Positions 34,701 through 47,917 of a stretch of DNA of 64,000 nucleotides are shown here, piece after piece. Numbering within the stretch: the first letter of the stretch is position 1; each line of letters opens with the position of its first letter. The stretch is from contig JAQGBZ010000069.1 in assembly GCA_034687125.1 (NCBI GenBank), positions 164,659 through 228,658 on the forward strand, in the 5' to 3' direction. The notes beneath the pieces are model-generated. The model made no database searches. It was not told the DNA's origin and saw only the letters and a program-made list of their open reading frames with translations. This DNA comes from Neelides folsomi. Its lineage: Eukaryota > Arthropoda > Collembola > Neelipleona > Neelidae. The translations under genes were made by a program, and so were the position numbers.

Positions 34701-37571
34701 ACAACCAAGCTATTGCTGAAATGGCTGAGCAAATCGACGCCCTTCATAAGCTTAAGGCAAAGGCTGAGAAAGAACGTGCTGGGCTCAGCGCTGAATTGAA
34801 CGACATTCGGGCCGCCATGGATCATTTGGCCAATGAGAAAGCCTCTGAAGAGAAGGTAGTGAAGGGACTCCAAGGGCAAGTTGGCGAACTTCAAGGAAGA
34901 ATTGAGGAAGTCGAGAGATCCCTCGGAGACCTCGAAAACTCCAAGAGGAAAATTGGTCTTGAGAACTCCGACCTTTCCCGACAACTCGAGGAAACAAATT
35001 CCCAGATCTCCCAACTCAACAAACTTAAGGTTTCCCTCTCCGCTCAGCTCGATGAAGCCAAGGTACAAATACAGTGTTAAGATATTATCGAATTATAAAT
35101 ATGAAAATTATAAACTTATTTGAATAGATTTTTAATAATTGATAATGAAATGGTATTTTTTATTTTGATAGCGTGCAGCTGACGAGGAAGCTCGAGAACG
35201 TTCGAACATCCTCGGCAAGTTCCGCAACGTTGAGCGAGACCTTGACAATCTCCGTGAACAACTCGGTGAAGAAGGAGAGCGAAAATCCGAACTTCACCGT
35301 CAACTCCAAAAGACCAATGGAGAAGCTCAGTTCTGGAGAAACAAATGGGAATCAGAAGGACTCGCCAAGGCTGAAGAGCTCGAGGAAACCAAGAGGAAGC
35401 TCCAGGTTTGAAAAATCTGCAAATTCAAATAAACTACATTCCAAATTTTCAAACATTGTACATTTTATTTTTTTATTTAATTAGGTTCGGTTGACCGAAG
35501 CTGAAGAAACGATCGAGAGCTTGAACAGGAAACTTCTTGGTCTTGAGAAGACGAAACAGAAACTCTCCGGAGATCTCGAAGAAGCGCAAGCAGAATGCGA
35601 CCGTGCGAGACAAATGGCCGCTGCTATCGAGAAGCGCCAGAAGGCTTTCGACAAGGTAAAATCATTATAAATTTCTTATTATTTTTACAAAAAAAATCAT
35701 CAGGTGTATTGAAAATTTGCTTAGGATTTATTATTTAATTATCTGAACTTAATTTAATTAACTTTGAAACCTCAATTAGGTTGTCGGAGATTACAAGAGC
35801 AAGGTTGATAGCTTAGCTTCTGAATTGGATGCCACACAACGAGACTGCCGCAACTACTCAACTGAACTCTTCAGAATTAAGAGCCTTTCTGATGAGCTCA
35901 ATGAGCAATTGGACGGAGTTCGCCGCGAGAACAAGAACCTTGGAGATGAAGTCAAGGACCTCATGGACCAAATTGGAGAGGGCGGTCGATCAGTTCACGA
36001 AGTTTCCAAGGCGAGAAAGAGGCTCCAAGACGAGAAGGACGAGCTTCAAGCCGCTCTTGAAGAAGCTGAATCTGCTCTTGAACAAGAAGAAAACAAGGCA
36101 AATCTTTTTAAATTTCAACTTACTCCCATATACGATACATGAAACTATGAAGTGTATTATGTACTATAGAGGTATATGGAGAATTTTTATAATTATTATT
36201 TTATATTTAATTTAGGTTCTGAGAGGACAGCTTGAACTTACTCAAGTCCGTCAAGAGATTGAGCGTCGTATTCAAGAGAAGGAAGAAGAGTTTGAAAACA
36301 CTCGTCGTTGCCACGCTAGAGAACTTGAATCCATGCAGGCGTCTCTTGAGGCCGAATGCAAGTCCAAGGCTGAGGCTCTCCGTATGAAGAAGAAGCTCGA
36401 GAATGACACATCTGAGCTCGAACTCGCCCTCGATCACTCGAACAAGGCCAACGCCGAGGCCCAGAGAACTCTTGCCAATTACAAGCAACAGATGAAGTCA
36501 CTTCAACAAGAACTCGAGGATGAACACAGAGCTACTGATGAGATCCGTGAAGCTTTGGAGTTGTCTGAGCGCCGCAGCAACGCTTTGACAGCCGAACTTG
36601 AAGAGTCCAGAGCTCTTCTTGAATCTGCCGACCGAGCGAGGAGGAATGCAGAGTCTGAGCTTGGAGCCGCCCACGACGACATCAACTCTCTTACGGCTCA
36701 AGCCGCTTCTCTTTCTGCGAATAAGAGGAAGCTTGAGGGTAAGTGCAATCCATTTTTAACACTTAAAATATTTAGTATTTATAATGATCAAGATAAGGTC
36801 ATTTCAGATATAACAAACTAAATGAATTAATTTTAATAGGAGAGCTCTCAACACTTCACGCTGATTTGGAAGAGATCTTGAACGAAGCGAGAGGAAGTGA
36901 AGAGAAGGCGAAGAAAGCAATGGTCGACGCTGCGCGATTGGCCGATGAACTCAGAGCTGAGCAAGAACACGCATCAGGACAAGAGAAGGCCAGGAAGGCT
37001 CTTGAGATGCAAATGAAGGAGATCCAAGGAAGATTGGAAACTGTTGAAGGATCCGCCATCCGCGAAGGAAAGAAGGCCATTGCCAAGCTCGAAGAACGAG
37101 CTCGTCACTTGGAAGCCGAACTCGACTCTGAAACCCGCCGTCATGCTGATGGACAGAAGAACATGAGGAAGACCGAGAGGAGCATTCGGGAACTCACCAC
37201 TCAAGCGGACGAAGAGAAGAAAAACCACGAGAGAATGCAAGATTTGGTTGACAAGCTCCAACAGAAAATCAAAACTTACAAGAGACAGATTGAAGAGGCG
37301 GTAATTTTTAATTTTAATTTTAAATAAATTGTAATTCTTTTTAAATTACAATATACTTCAAAATAGTGATATTACAGTAATTACATGATGATAATTGGTA
37401 TTAATTTTATCTCAATTTGGGGTTTTATAGGAAGAGATCGCTGCATTGAATTTGGCCAAATACAGGAAAGTGCAACAAGACTTGGAAGAAGCAGAGGAAC
37501 GATCCAACATGGCTGAGCAATCTCTGAGCAGAATGCGCGCCAGGACCGCTGGCTCTCCCTCGAGAGTTTGA
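28753..37571 (+). CDS. Mhc: Muscle myosin heavy chain (sarcomeric myosin II)
   Basis: Actin-activated ATPase motor of thick filaments. Twenty-one coding exons (28753-28962, 29057-29200, 29791-29975, 30106-30208, 30275-30367, 30452-30515, 30599-30697, 30771-30874, 30980-31738, 31847-32003, 32196-32245, 32819-32906, 33013-33130, 33216-34433, 34501-35062, 35172-35405, 35485-35655, 35780-36097, 36216-36738, 36840-37300, 37431-37571) sum in frame to 1933 aa. Visible: SH3-like N-terminus, P-loop GESGAGKT, switch I NDNSSRF, switch [17 protein letters not shown], relay [16 protein letters not shown], loop 2 [14 protein letters not shown]1/SH2 region [16 protein letters not shown], converter, IQ segment and the full coiled-coil rod ending RTAGSPSRV. 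Each position that is a cassette of alternative exons in insect Mhc occurs once here. The intron after 36097 starts with GC. Confidence 0.97.
36098..36215 (+). other. GC-AG intron in the myosin gene
   Basis: The only junction that keeps the rod frame (EENK to VLRGQLEL) is AACAAG followed by GCAAAT, ending at tttag. The flanking AAG fits the strong-exon-side consensus usual for GC donors. Confidence 0.85.
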
Positions 37572-38161
37572 ATAAATTAAACAAGGATTTTCATCGGGCC
37601 AGTCTATCGCCTTCTTTGCACAACGTTTTGTAATACATAATTTAATAATGATTACAATTATTACTTTTATATAAAAATTGTGTTATATGGTCACTTTTAG
37701 AATCTGTTCAAATAATTTCTTATGATGATTTCAGGACGGTCAGCAACGAGAATTTATGCCCATTATTTTCCACCAATGAAAGCTCCTGGTCCGAGAGAAG
37801 TCTTTGTATGTACATGAATGTTTCTTCCCTCTAATAAACTATTATTCAAGTTTCGATCTTTTACTTTCGTATCAATCATATCATCTCATAAAAATAAATA
37901 ATCTACATCATTGTATGAGAATCTTCTAATCATGAAAAATACTTATATTTTAAGTTTTAGAAAATTAATAATTAAATTATTTAATATCAATCATAAGTCA
38001 ACCATAATTCTTTTATCAACAATATCATTACTATAATAATCAAGATGATAGTATGCAGGTTGAGAATAAACATCTGACGATTCAAATGCGAAAATTTTTT
38101 TAATTTAGGAAAGTTCATTTGAGGTATTTACAGAGATTCTATTATATTCATAGTTTAAAAG
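37572..38161. other. Myosin 3' region
   Basis: Contains the 3' UTR of the myosin gene. A GC-richer block at 37735-37806 between an acceptor (tttcag) and a donor (GTATGT) resembles a coding exon in one frame (RSATRIYAHYFPPMKAPG) and could be a remnant or alternative C-terminal exon, but no good donor links it to the last coding exon. Confidence 0.3.
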
Positions 38162-38645
38162 TTAGCGGCCAAGTGGTTCTCCAGGAACAAACTACAAAAA
38201 ATTAAATTGGGTCTTACACATTATTAAAAAACATTGCAAATGTCAAATGAGTGTTTTTATCCGTTTTAGGAGGAAAAGTTAGAAATGTTGTACTTATTTT
38301 AAATCAAGAGTTTTGTTACCTCTCCACCACCCACACTTCCATTATCCCTTTCACCATCGTCGTTTCCACCTCCATTAAACAAATTGGAAAAGAATTGAGC
38401 TGGATAGCTCAGCAAATTTTGAAATCCCTGAACAAATCCCTACAAAAGAATTACACAACGTAAAATATCAAATAATTAAATTGTTTTACAAATTCATTAT
38501 AAATATGAAAATATCTGTACATAGAGTTAATACTGTTTCTCACATTTCCAAAATTTGTTATGGACTCAAACTGCGGTGACGGTTTACTCACAACCGCCGA
38601 TATTAAAATAGATAAAATAATAGTAAATAAAATTAATTTGGACAT
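38162..38645 (-). CDS. Small secreted precursor ending in a possible amidation signal
   Basis: Three exons on the minus strand (38544-38645, 38320-38439, 38162-38191) have lengths of 34, 40 and 10 codons and join in phase 0 to 83 aa. Signal peptide MSKLILFTIILSILISAVVS, then an aromatic stretch (FVQGFQNLLSYPAQFFSN), a Gly/Asp/Asn linker (NGGGNDDGERDNG) and a C-terminus GEFVPGEPLGR. A terminal Gly-Arg is the classic arrangement for exposing a Gly that is converted to a C-terminal amide in neuropeptides. It lies convergent to the myosin gene. No known peptide family is recognised; a cuticle or antimicrobial peptide is also possible. Confidence 0.6.
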
Positions 38646-40774
38646 TTTTGTACTTTTTACCACGCTAACTGAGAGAACTGGCGAAGAAGAGTGTGGCGGG
38701 TTGTTATTTATATATTCACATCTTCCCCTGAACAAGCAATGCGAGATGAAGAAATATTTATTTATTATTGGCCATTATTGAACGGAACTTCCATTTCTTC
38801 ATCTCAAGTGGGAATGAGCAAACAATGGGAAAATATACAAACAGGGACTCAGTAATTATTTTATATGAATGAAGAGAGCAGGAGGGAATTAACCTGCTAA
38901 TTGAAATGATGAGGAGACGCTGTGTTTAAATTTTATGATCAATGCCGCTCCTTAAATCCCCTGACCATGTGAAGCTCGAATCTTTCAAACTTTATGTCAA
39001 CAGTTGTGAAACTTCAAAGAGGCATCGTACTTTCATATAACAATACCTAAGGGATGTTGGGTCATTTGGCTATAATTAATACCTTATTCTTTTTAAGTTT
39101 CATTCATAAATACAGGAATAATACATACAAAATTTAATGCACCTGGGTCGGCTTGCAATATAAAGTGAAAGGAAAGGTTTAATGAAGATCTGTGTTTAAC
39201 TTATTTATTAAATTAAGCTTCATAAAATCATAAATAAATACACGTACTATACTTAAATTGTTTGTCAAACGTAACTGCGTTTTGTTAGATAGTGGAATGA
39301 GAACAACTTTCTCTTCATGTTAACCGGCTATGCTAACCAATACCTTCATAAACAGATAAACCAAAATATTTATTTTCATTCTTACTTGTTTAGAATTTAA
39401 AATAATAATTAACATCAGTCCTGCTAACTAGTATCTGTATATAACACATAAATATTAAAGATGTACTATATTTATTTATTTAAGTTAATCACCTTAAACG
39501 TGCCCGATTTTGACCAATTCATAATCTTATCTACTCTAGTTACACCTACACAGGTATACATTTGAGCTGATTAATAAAACTTACCTGTAGAAATAACATT
39601 CAAATTATGTTAGAATAAACAATTCAATCAAAGCATTTTATATTTGTAGAATAATCGTTTAAAAGTTCGGTCAAGATCACACAGAATGAGATTCTTCTGA
39701 TTGTCAAATACCTACATTATAAATACTATAAAGAGCATGTACATTGTACATAGGCTCTAACTCATAAATAGAAATCTGTAAGGATATTTTGAGTAGAGGG
39801 ATTTATTCCCTCAAAATATAAAATACTTTAATATTTATTTAATTTACTATATTAAGTATATTAAGTATATGCTGATGCTGATATGTTTATCTTTAGTTGA
39901 TTGTTTCTCTCACTCTCACTCTAATCACACATTCGAATTCCAACATGATTATGATTTATGATTATGATACATCTTCACATAATTATCTTTATTTAATAAT
40001 TATTCAATAAATATCATAAAACAATATTCATGTATATTTTATATTTCTGATATCTTTGTATGCATTGTATGAACAAAAACCTATGTATGTATGTAAATAA
40101 TTAATTGCTTTAAAATAGTGTAAATTGTTCAAAATAAAATGTTCGCAATACATATATTACAAAAATATATTGTAATACCTATGTATTGTAGGTATATTTC
40201 ATACTAGGTATATAAAAATATATTCTTATACAATACATTGTACATTGTAGTAGCGTGAAGTTGTTTTGTAAATTATTGTGCATGAATTGAAATTTGAAGT
40301 AAACTTCGCCAGTATCATCAAAATGGGAATCATAAAGAAATAAAATAACGACGTGATGAACCTTTCCTTTTAATTGGCATTGGGATTGGGGTTTATGTCG
40401 AATTCAAACTTTGGCGATACATAGCGGACTGGTACAACAATAAAATGTAATCAGTGCGATAAAATTTGAACAAAGCAAGCTTCAATTAAAGACCAACCTT
40501 GGTTTTATGCATGTGGCTTTAAAGTATTTGCAATTAAATCCATTATTACTAAAGGACTTTATGCTCTAAATGATTATGAAAAATGAATCAATCCTAGAAA
40601 TTAATACGTGTGCGTACTTGAAAGATAAGCAAAAGCTCCCTATTACAAACACCATATATGTATTCTTTTCAGGTGGATTAATGATATTAATTCATTTACT
40701 AGAGGATCGGAAACACTGACGTGTTTCTGCTTTTCTTAAATTTTTCTAATAATTTATTGTGTTAAACCAAAAGA
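38646..40774. other. Gene-free AT-rich region upstream of aminopeptidase B
   Basis: About 2.1 kb with no supported exon on either strand. Several short self-complementary tataggtatat-like runs (around 40180-40210) occur but no element boundary could be set. Confidence 0.4.
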
Positions 40775-43700
40775 ATGTTTTGCCTTCAGATTCTTTTGGC
40801 CTTTGTTTTGGTTGTTCATGCAATTCCTCCACTTCAAGATGATCGACCACGAGGAATTCTCTCAAAATTGGGAGTCGAAAATCAAGAAATGAAATCAACT
40901 CAAATTTCCCCTCGAGAACGTTTGCCAATTACTTGTCTTCCGACGCATTACGAGATATTTTCAAGAATTGTTCTTGACCAAGGAGATCCAGATCATGAAC
41001 AATTTAGCGCTTCGGGTAATTATTCAAAATTATTACATTAAAAGGCTTCATCTTTGAATCTACCTAATACGAATGATTTTAAACGTTTTTAAAGGGTCTG
41101 TCACAATCCATGTAACATGTCAAGAAGCATCAAACGTAATTGTCTTGCATACAAATGGACCAATATCTTCAAATTTTAAAGTAGGAATATTTACCTTTAA
41201 CTCAAATATTTCTAAAAACTTTTTAATCTCAATATAATATGAATTTATATGTAGATAGTTGTAGAAGGCGACGAAGAGGAGTTGCCCAATACAATTGAAT
41301 ATGATACAGAAAAGCATTTTATGATCATCACATTCGAAAACAATTTGGTTGTGGGAGAAAATTACTCAATTAGCATGGACTTTACTACAGAAATAAGGAG
41401 TAATTTAGATATGACTGGTCTTTACTACGGATTTTACGATAACCCTGATAGTGGAGTGAGAGAGTAATTCAATATTTAATAATTTCTTTCTTTACTCATA
41501 ATAATTATTAAAGCTATACATGGTTAGTGTTAAATTGTATTTTTAATATTTAGGTATCATGCAACAACACAATTTGAACCAACCTATGCTCGACAAGTGT
41601 GTATAAAATAATTATAATCTTTCTTATTCTCTCAAGGAAAATGACTCTTTTGTTGAATTTACCAATTCTTTCTTACTAGTGGTTTCCTTGCTTTGATGAA
41701 CCTCATCTTAAAGCAACATTTGATTTAAAATTGGAAAGGATGGAAAAATATAATTCGATTGCAAATACTGAAATTATTGCTACATCCGAACCTGTGTAAG
41801 CTGTCTTCTCACTTCTCACTAATCTACAATTTAATATTAATAATGACTAAATTTTATATTTGAAGTGATGGATGGATAACAGATACTTTTGCCACAACAC
41901 CAAAGATGCCAACTTATCTTCTTGCCATTTTAGTTTCAAATTTCAAAAACTCAACTGATAATGATAATTTTGGGAAACCAGTTAGTGTAAGTAAACAAAT
42001 GCCAATATGAACGACTTTCAATTAAATCAACAATTTGCAATATATTAGTATTGAGAAATTTAAAAGATATTTATGTTATTATGTTTAATACTTTTAGACA
42101 TACGCTGCTCCTAATTTCATAGATAGAGGAGATGGAGAATATGCCGCTGAACACGCTGCAAAGATTATAAAATTCTTCGAAGATTTTTATGTCGAACCTT
42201 ATCCAATTGTTAGTTTGTAGATATTATGCTTAAATACCTAATACCTACTGCATATTATGTACTGTATAAATATGTAGTTTAAGTATTTCTTTAACATTAC
42301 TTGTATACTCACATCATTTTTCTTTTATAGTCAAAAATGGATTCGACTGCATTGCCACATTTTAGTGCAGGTACTTATTTATTTATATATATATATTATC
42401 ATACATATTATATTTATTGTATTAAAATATATCGATATGATATGTTTTTAAATATTTTTAACCGATTCATTTTCAATTACTTTTTAAATCGAATTAAATC
42501 AAAATTTTCCCTTAACTTTCAGGAGCAATGGAGAATTGGGGTAATGGTCCTTTGTTTAACTATCAATTTGATTAAAAACTTCAAATATTTTTTAATTTTT
42601 TCTAATTCTTTTGTTTTCACGTTTTAGGTCTTAACCATTACAGGTAATACATTTTATCATGTACATATTATTGCATCGTTTTATGCTTGCAATTATTTAC
42701 CTATAGGTGTATTATTTAAGCTTAAATTTTTCTATTCAATATTAAACAGAGAGGCGCTACTTTTATACAACAAAGATGAATCAACAGAAGGAAATCGATA
42801 CTCGATAACATCAGTCCTTGCCCATGAGCTTGGTATGAGCTTAATATAGAGTAGATCTGTATATTTTCAGTATATCCATTTAATTTTATTAGCACGCTAA
42901 AATAACTTATATTTTGATATTATTTTTAGCTCATCAATGGTTCGGAAACTTGGTAGGACACTTATTCAAGCTGTATTAATTGAATTCCTTTCATTGTCAG
43001 ATGAGTTTGAATTATTTTGTGTAATGTGTCAATAGGTAACATGCCGATGGTGGTCGCATATTTGGCTCAACGAAGGCTTCGCAACATTCCTTAGCTATCA
43101 GGGTTTGACTTTTAATGATTATACGAACATCAATTATTTACATATAATTTCATTCAAAAATATATCAATGCAAACAATCATATAATCTTCAGGTGTAAAG
43201 AACGTAACGCCGGAGTTTGAGGCAGAAAAGATTATTGTAAACGACGCATCTCAAAATGCAATGAGATTTGATGCCACCCAACGATCACACCCCATGGTTA
43301 TGCCGGAAACACTTTTGCCGCATGAAATTATGGCAATGTTCAATACCATTGCTTATGACAAAGGAGCATCTATAATTAGAATGATGGAAGGATTCTTAGG
43401 AGAAAGAACTCTTCAATTAGGACTTCAAAAATATCTAAAAGCGATGTAATTTAATCAAATTTAAATCAACATTATGTCTTATTTTTTTTTAATCTTTTTA
43501 CATATTTAGGGAGTATGACGCAGCCCTACAGGATGATTTATTCTACCATTTGCAATTGCAAGCTAATGACGATGGTGTAGATCTTCAAGACTTGACTGTC
43601 AAAGACATTATGGACACATGGTTAAATACATACATATTTTTATAAGATAATATTAAGCAAAATGGCTCATAATCTTTAGAAGATAAAATTATTTGTACTA

Positions 43701-46520
43701 TTATATTCATAAGATTTAATATAAATTAGTATCTAGAATAAGAGATACATTATATTTCATACTTTATTTCATGATATTAGGACTTTACAAAAGGGATTTC
43801 CTTTAGTGAGAGTGAGCACAGCACATACTGGAGATCATGTTTTTATTTCACAAGTAAAGTACTTATTCAATTAATAATAATTAGCAAATAATACTAATTT
43901 TCAACTATTACATAATTACCAACATTTATGTACATAATTATATTGAATGATAACGAGCAGTATTAGTTATTAAAATGAACTTTAAACTACCAGGAAAGAT
44001 TTGAAGACTATACGAGAAGAAGTGTGAGAGAATTAAATCCAAATGAACTCTGGACAATTCCAATCTCAGTTGCCACACAGGATTCTCCAGACTTCACAAT
44101 TCATTCCCCTTCGTTTTGGCTTAAAAAGAATATTGCTCTAACCACCCAGACATTCAATACGTCCCAATGGATTATTCTTAATAAGGATGCAACCGGTTAA
44201 AAACTAGCTAATTATAACATTATAATACTAGCAAATGAATTATTATTAATATTACATTTCATTCATTCAATTAATACTTTTCAAATTCAGGTTATTTCCG
44301 AGTACTTTATGATGGTCCTTTGAACCAACTTATCGTAAATCAAATGGCCGAGGATCCATCAGTGATTAGTGCTTTAACAAGAAGTCAGATACTTGACGAT
44401 ACCTTCAATTGTGCATGGCAAAGTAAATGAAATTCTGAGCAAAATCATATAAATATGAATAAAATTAATTATAAATAGTATCAGTATTTAAGTATGTTAC
44501 ATACAGTAATGTCACGAATTGAAAATATTTAAATAACAAAATATGATAAATAAAAACAGGATATACGGGTATTGAAAAAGCTCTTGCTCTGACTGTAATG
44601 CTCGGAAAAGAAACAGAATTTGTCGTTTGGGATACTTTCTTTTTAACCATGAGAAAGGCCTTTACAATGTTCAGCAATACAGGATTCCATTACTTAAGGG
44701 TATTTATAAATAAAACATGATTAATTTCTCAAACTCATGAATATTTGCTACAAAATATTTACCAAATTAAAAAAATATTTAAGAATGATTTTTAATTATT
44801 TAGGACCATTACCTGAATATTATTGAAAATGCATTAAGGGCCATTAATCATGAAGAACAAGATGGAGAAAAAGGAAACATTTTATTTTTGCGTTCTCAGC
44901 TCTTAGACTGGGCTTGTTCAATGGATTCTCAAATCTGTAAAGATCATGCGAATAATCTTTTTGATAAATGGGAAACTAATAATGAAATGTACATAATTTA
45001 CTTTAATAACATACCTAGCCAATTTTAATATTTTTATAGAATGATTATATTTACAAAATAATTTGTAGATAAATACTTTAAATTATAGTAAACTTTCTAA
45101 TTTTTTAGAATTCCAATTAATCAACAAGCTGTGATGTATTGTGCTGTTGTTGCTGCAGGAGGATTCGACGCTCATGACTTTGTTTACAGTAAATATGTTG
45201 CTCAATCTCATGCTGCTCATAAAACTAGACTTTTGAATGCTCTTGCATGTTCTAACGAAATTTCACTTCTTAATAAGTGTGTAAAACTAAAAATTTACCA
45301 TTTTTTCACAGTTTTCATTTTAATCAAATGAAATTCTTTGATAATGATAATTCCTATGTTAGAATGATGGAAGATGCATTAGATGACACCATATTTCCAC
45401 CCGCTATGGTTACAACTATTATTCAAAGAGTTGCAATGAATTCAATCGGAAGAGCTTCAACATTTAGGTTCATCCGATCAAGAATCACCGAACTTCACAC
45501 TTTTAACCCGGACATTATTCCAAATGTAATTTCAACTCTTGCTGGATATTGGAACACCCAACTGGAACTTGATGACGTAAAACATTTTATTTTCACTAGT
45601 ATTTTATTAAATAATTATAAGGTATATGTATTTTTGTATTTTATGGCTATTTGAAATTTATAAAACAGGTAGAGGGTAGTACTCAAATGTCAGCTCTTAT
45701 CAAAGAATAGGAGTTTGCAAAAATAAGATTTATAGAAATAAGGCTAACTCAAATACCTTCTAGCCTTCTACTAATAGGTTCATGTAATGTAGGATTTTTA
45801 CTTAGAGCTATTATAGATTATAGCATACTGTCGACTTATAAAAAGTAAAGCCAATGGATTTCTCATAAATTTAATTATATAAGTCGACAGTAGGAACATA
45901 CAATAACATTAAAAAAAATTTATTTATGCTTTTAATACTATATTTCCGGATGTAATGTTGAATCAAATAAGTACCGATTGTTGAGAAAATATTAAAACAA
46001 GTACCAAATTGGGTACAATAAAATTTTGCTCATAGTATTTGATTTAATTTTAAAAGCTACCGTTAACAGACCCATGAAAGATTAAAAATGAGATTCGAAG
46101 GGAATAATAAAATAATGTCCAAATGTATATAAAGGAAGGGCCCTTGTCGCACATCATAGGGTTTAGTATTTTTGAATCGTATACAGTACAGATGTGAATA
46201 TTATACCTATACATACACATACCTAAAAATGTGAATTCCAATTTAGAGTACGAGTACGATAGATGTATAGTATAATACTTAATACATATTATACCATTTC
46301 TAATTTTTAGTTAAAATAACTATCGCTACTTGAGGTTCAATGTGCGAAACTTAGTTGAAGTATGTATTTCTAGCTCCTTTCCTGTATTGAGACTATGAGG
46401 GATATTCTTCCAGAAAATATCATAAACAGATTACTAACCTCGGTGAGTGCAGTCGAAGAAAACATTTATTGGATGGAAGAATTCTATGCCCCAATGAAAA
46501 CATGGTTTGAAAATAATTGA
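40775..46520 (+). CDS. Secreted M1 zinc aminopeptidase B
   Basis: Twenty-three exons sum in frame to 932 aa: 40775-41015, 41095-41180, 41255-41463, 41554-41596, 41680-41795, 41866-41986, 42098-42208, 42331-42370, 42523-42540, 42628-42643, 42750-42832, 42930-42952, 43036-43102, 43193-43445, 43510-43620, 43781-43853, 43994-44195, 44291-44422, 44560-44699, 44804-44988, 45109-45276, 45363-45576, 46374-46520. Three micro-exons (16-23 nt) fall around the active site. Signal peptide MFCLQILLAFVLVVHA; GAMENWG; HELAHQWFGNL with the zinc-ligand Glu in WLNEGF; catalytic Tyr in IAYDKGAS. The chain ends WFENN without a hydrophobic tail, so it is probably soluble. Tandem with paralogue C. The last intron (45577-46373) carries a small hairpin element. 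Confidence 0.95.
45826..45892. repeat. Short hairpin repeat in aminopeptidase B intron
   Basis: Perfect 15-bp inverted arms (tactgtcgacttata and its complement) are separated by 37 nt. It is likely a tiny MITE fragment or chance palindrome. Confidence 0.5.
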
Positions 46521-46933
46521 TTCTTTATTATTAACTTTGAGAAGATTTTTAAATGAATAGAGAATAATACTCTTTATACAAAATGTAAATTATTGAATAA
46601 AAAATATTATAAAAAGTTTGATGGCTTATTCATTTAATTATAATTGATAATTGATAATCAATAAATGTTTATTAATATGATAAAATTCTTTCGCAAATGC
46701 AGACAAAAGCATTTTATTGAAAACAATGAATATCTACAGATTATGAACCATGTATTGGAAGTATAATGTTTATCATTAATTGTTTAAAATTTAAACACAA
46801 TTATCAGTATAATTGACATTCTAAACGATCTTTAATAAACCCATTAGGTATGTAGATTACTTAATATAATATTTACTAGGTATACATAATTTAATTTCCA
46901 TTATATGATATAAAGTATTGATACTTTAGTGTG
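46521..46933. other. Spacer between aminopeptidase B and the MULE
   Basis: AT-rich; includes the probable 3' UTR of aminopeptidase B (aataaa near 46598). The left target duplication of the MULE occupies its last nine bases. Confidence 0.5.
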
Positions 46934-47704
46934 GGGAGTCTAATTATATATCGTGAATTCATACCCCTTATACACCATATCTCGTAATTGTTACATCGTA
47001 AAATTCATATTTCTTTGGTATCATATCTCGTATAGGCCAATTCTCGTATATAATATATATCGTAAATAATATATCTCTTTAGTAATTTACTCGTAAATTT
47101 ATTTCACGTCTAGTATTATATCTCGTAAAATATATGAAGAACACTGAACAAGTGAAGAACGCACTTGCAATTTTCGATTTCTGATGGTTCTGGTGCATGA
47201 TTGGGAAAATCATTAACTAGCAGGACTTCGTTTTCTTCTAATGATGCACTTGTATTTGATGTTTTAAAACGTCCCATACATGACTTATTGTATTGCACAC
47301 ACTTCCACTGAATTATTCCACTAATTATCATCTTTTATGTATAGTATATGAAGCCTTCGTGTACAAGCTGTTTTGCACTTTTTTGCCAACAAACTTTAAA
47401 GGCATTGTAAAGAATAAATTTAATGCTTTCTATGGAATGAATTATAAAAGACTAAAGAGCTGAACAGTAAGAAAATTGGGCTGTTTTATTTTTACCTTTT
47501 GTTTTGAACTTTGTGGCCTTTTACCTTTTAATTATCAACAGCATTCATATTATGTAGGTATTCATATTATTAAAGTAGTAAATGTATAAGATGTATTTGA
47601 GATATGGATCTACGAAATTAATATAATTTTTACGATACGAGATTTAAGAACATCGAGATATGATGTATAAGGGGTATGAATTCACGATATATGATAATGT
47701 ACCC
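46934..47704. mobile_element. Mutator-like (MULE) DNA transposon fragment with FLYWCH zinc-finger relic
   Basis: A 771-bp unit bounded by inverted repeats of about 50 bp that start ggg and share the block atatcgtgaattcatacccctta. It is flanked on both sides by the same nine bases, tttagtgtg (46925-46933 and 47705-47713), a target duplication of the size typical for Mutator-like elements. Subterminal copies of an atatctcgta motif recur inside the left arm and inverted in the right. The minus strand at about 47116-47395 encodes, across one frame shift, a FLYWCH-type zinc finger (FVGKKVQNSLYTKASYT; WKCVQYNKSCMGRFKTSN; NDFPNHAPEPSEIE), a domain commonly carried by MULE-type elements in animals. 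No transposase catalytic core remains, so it is a non-autonomous deletion derivative. Confidence 0.85.
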
Positions 47705-47917
47705 TTTAGTGTGAATTGTTAGCATTCAATGCCATTTTATCAAAATTATTTATCATACTCTTTTTAGATAAAATAGCGGCATAAATAGCTTTTAATAGCT
47801 GATAATAGTTTTTTTAATTCACCTTTTCTCAAGTAGTGTTCAATCCAAGTATTTATTATAGCTAACTAAGAACAAGACACAAATATACATCTGTATTTAA
47901 CTATTTAATTTGTTGAG

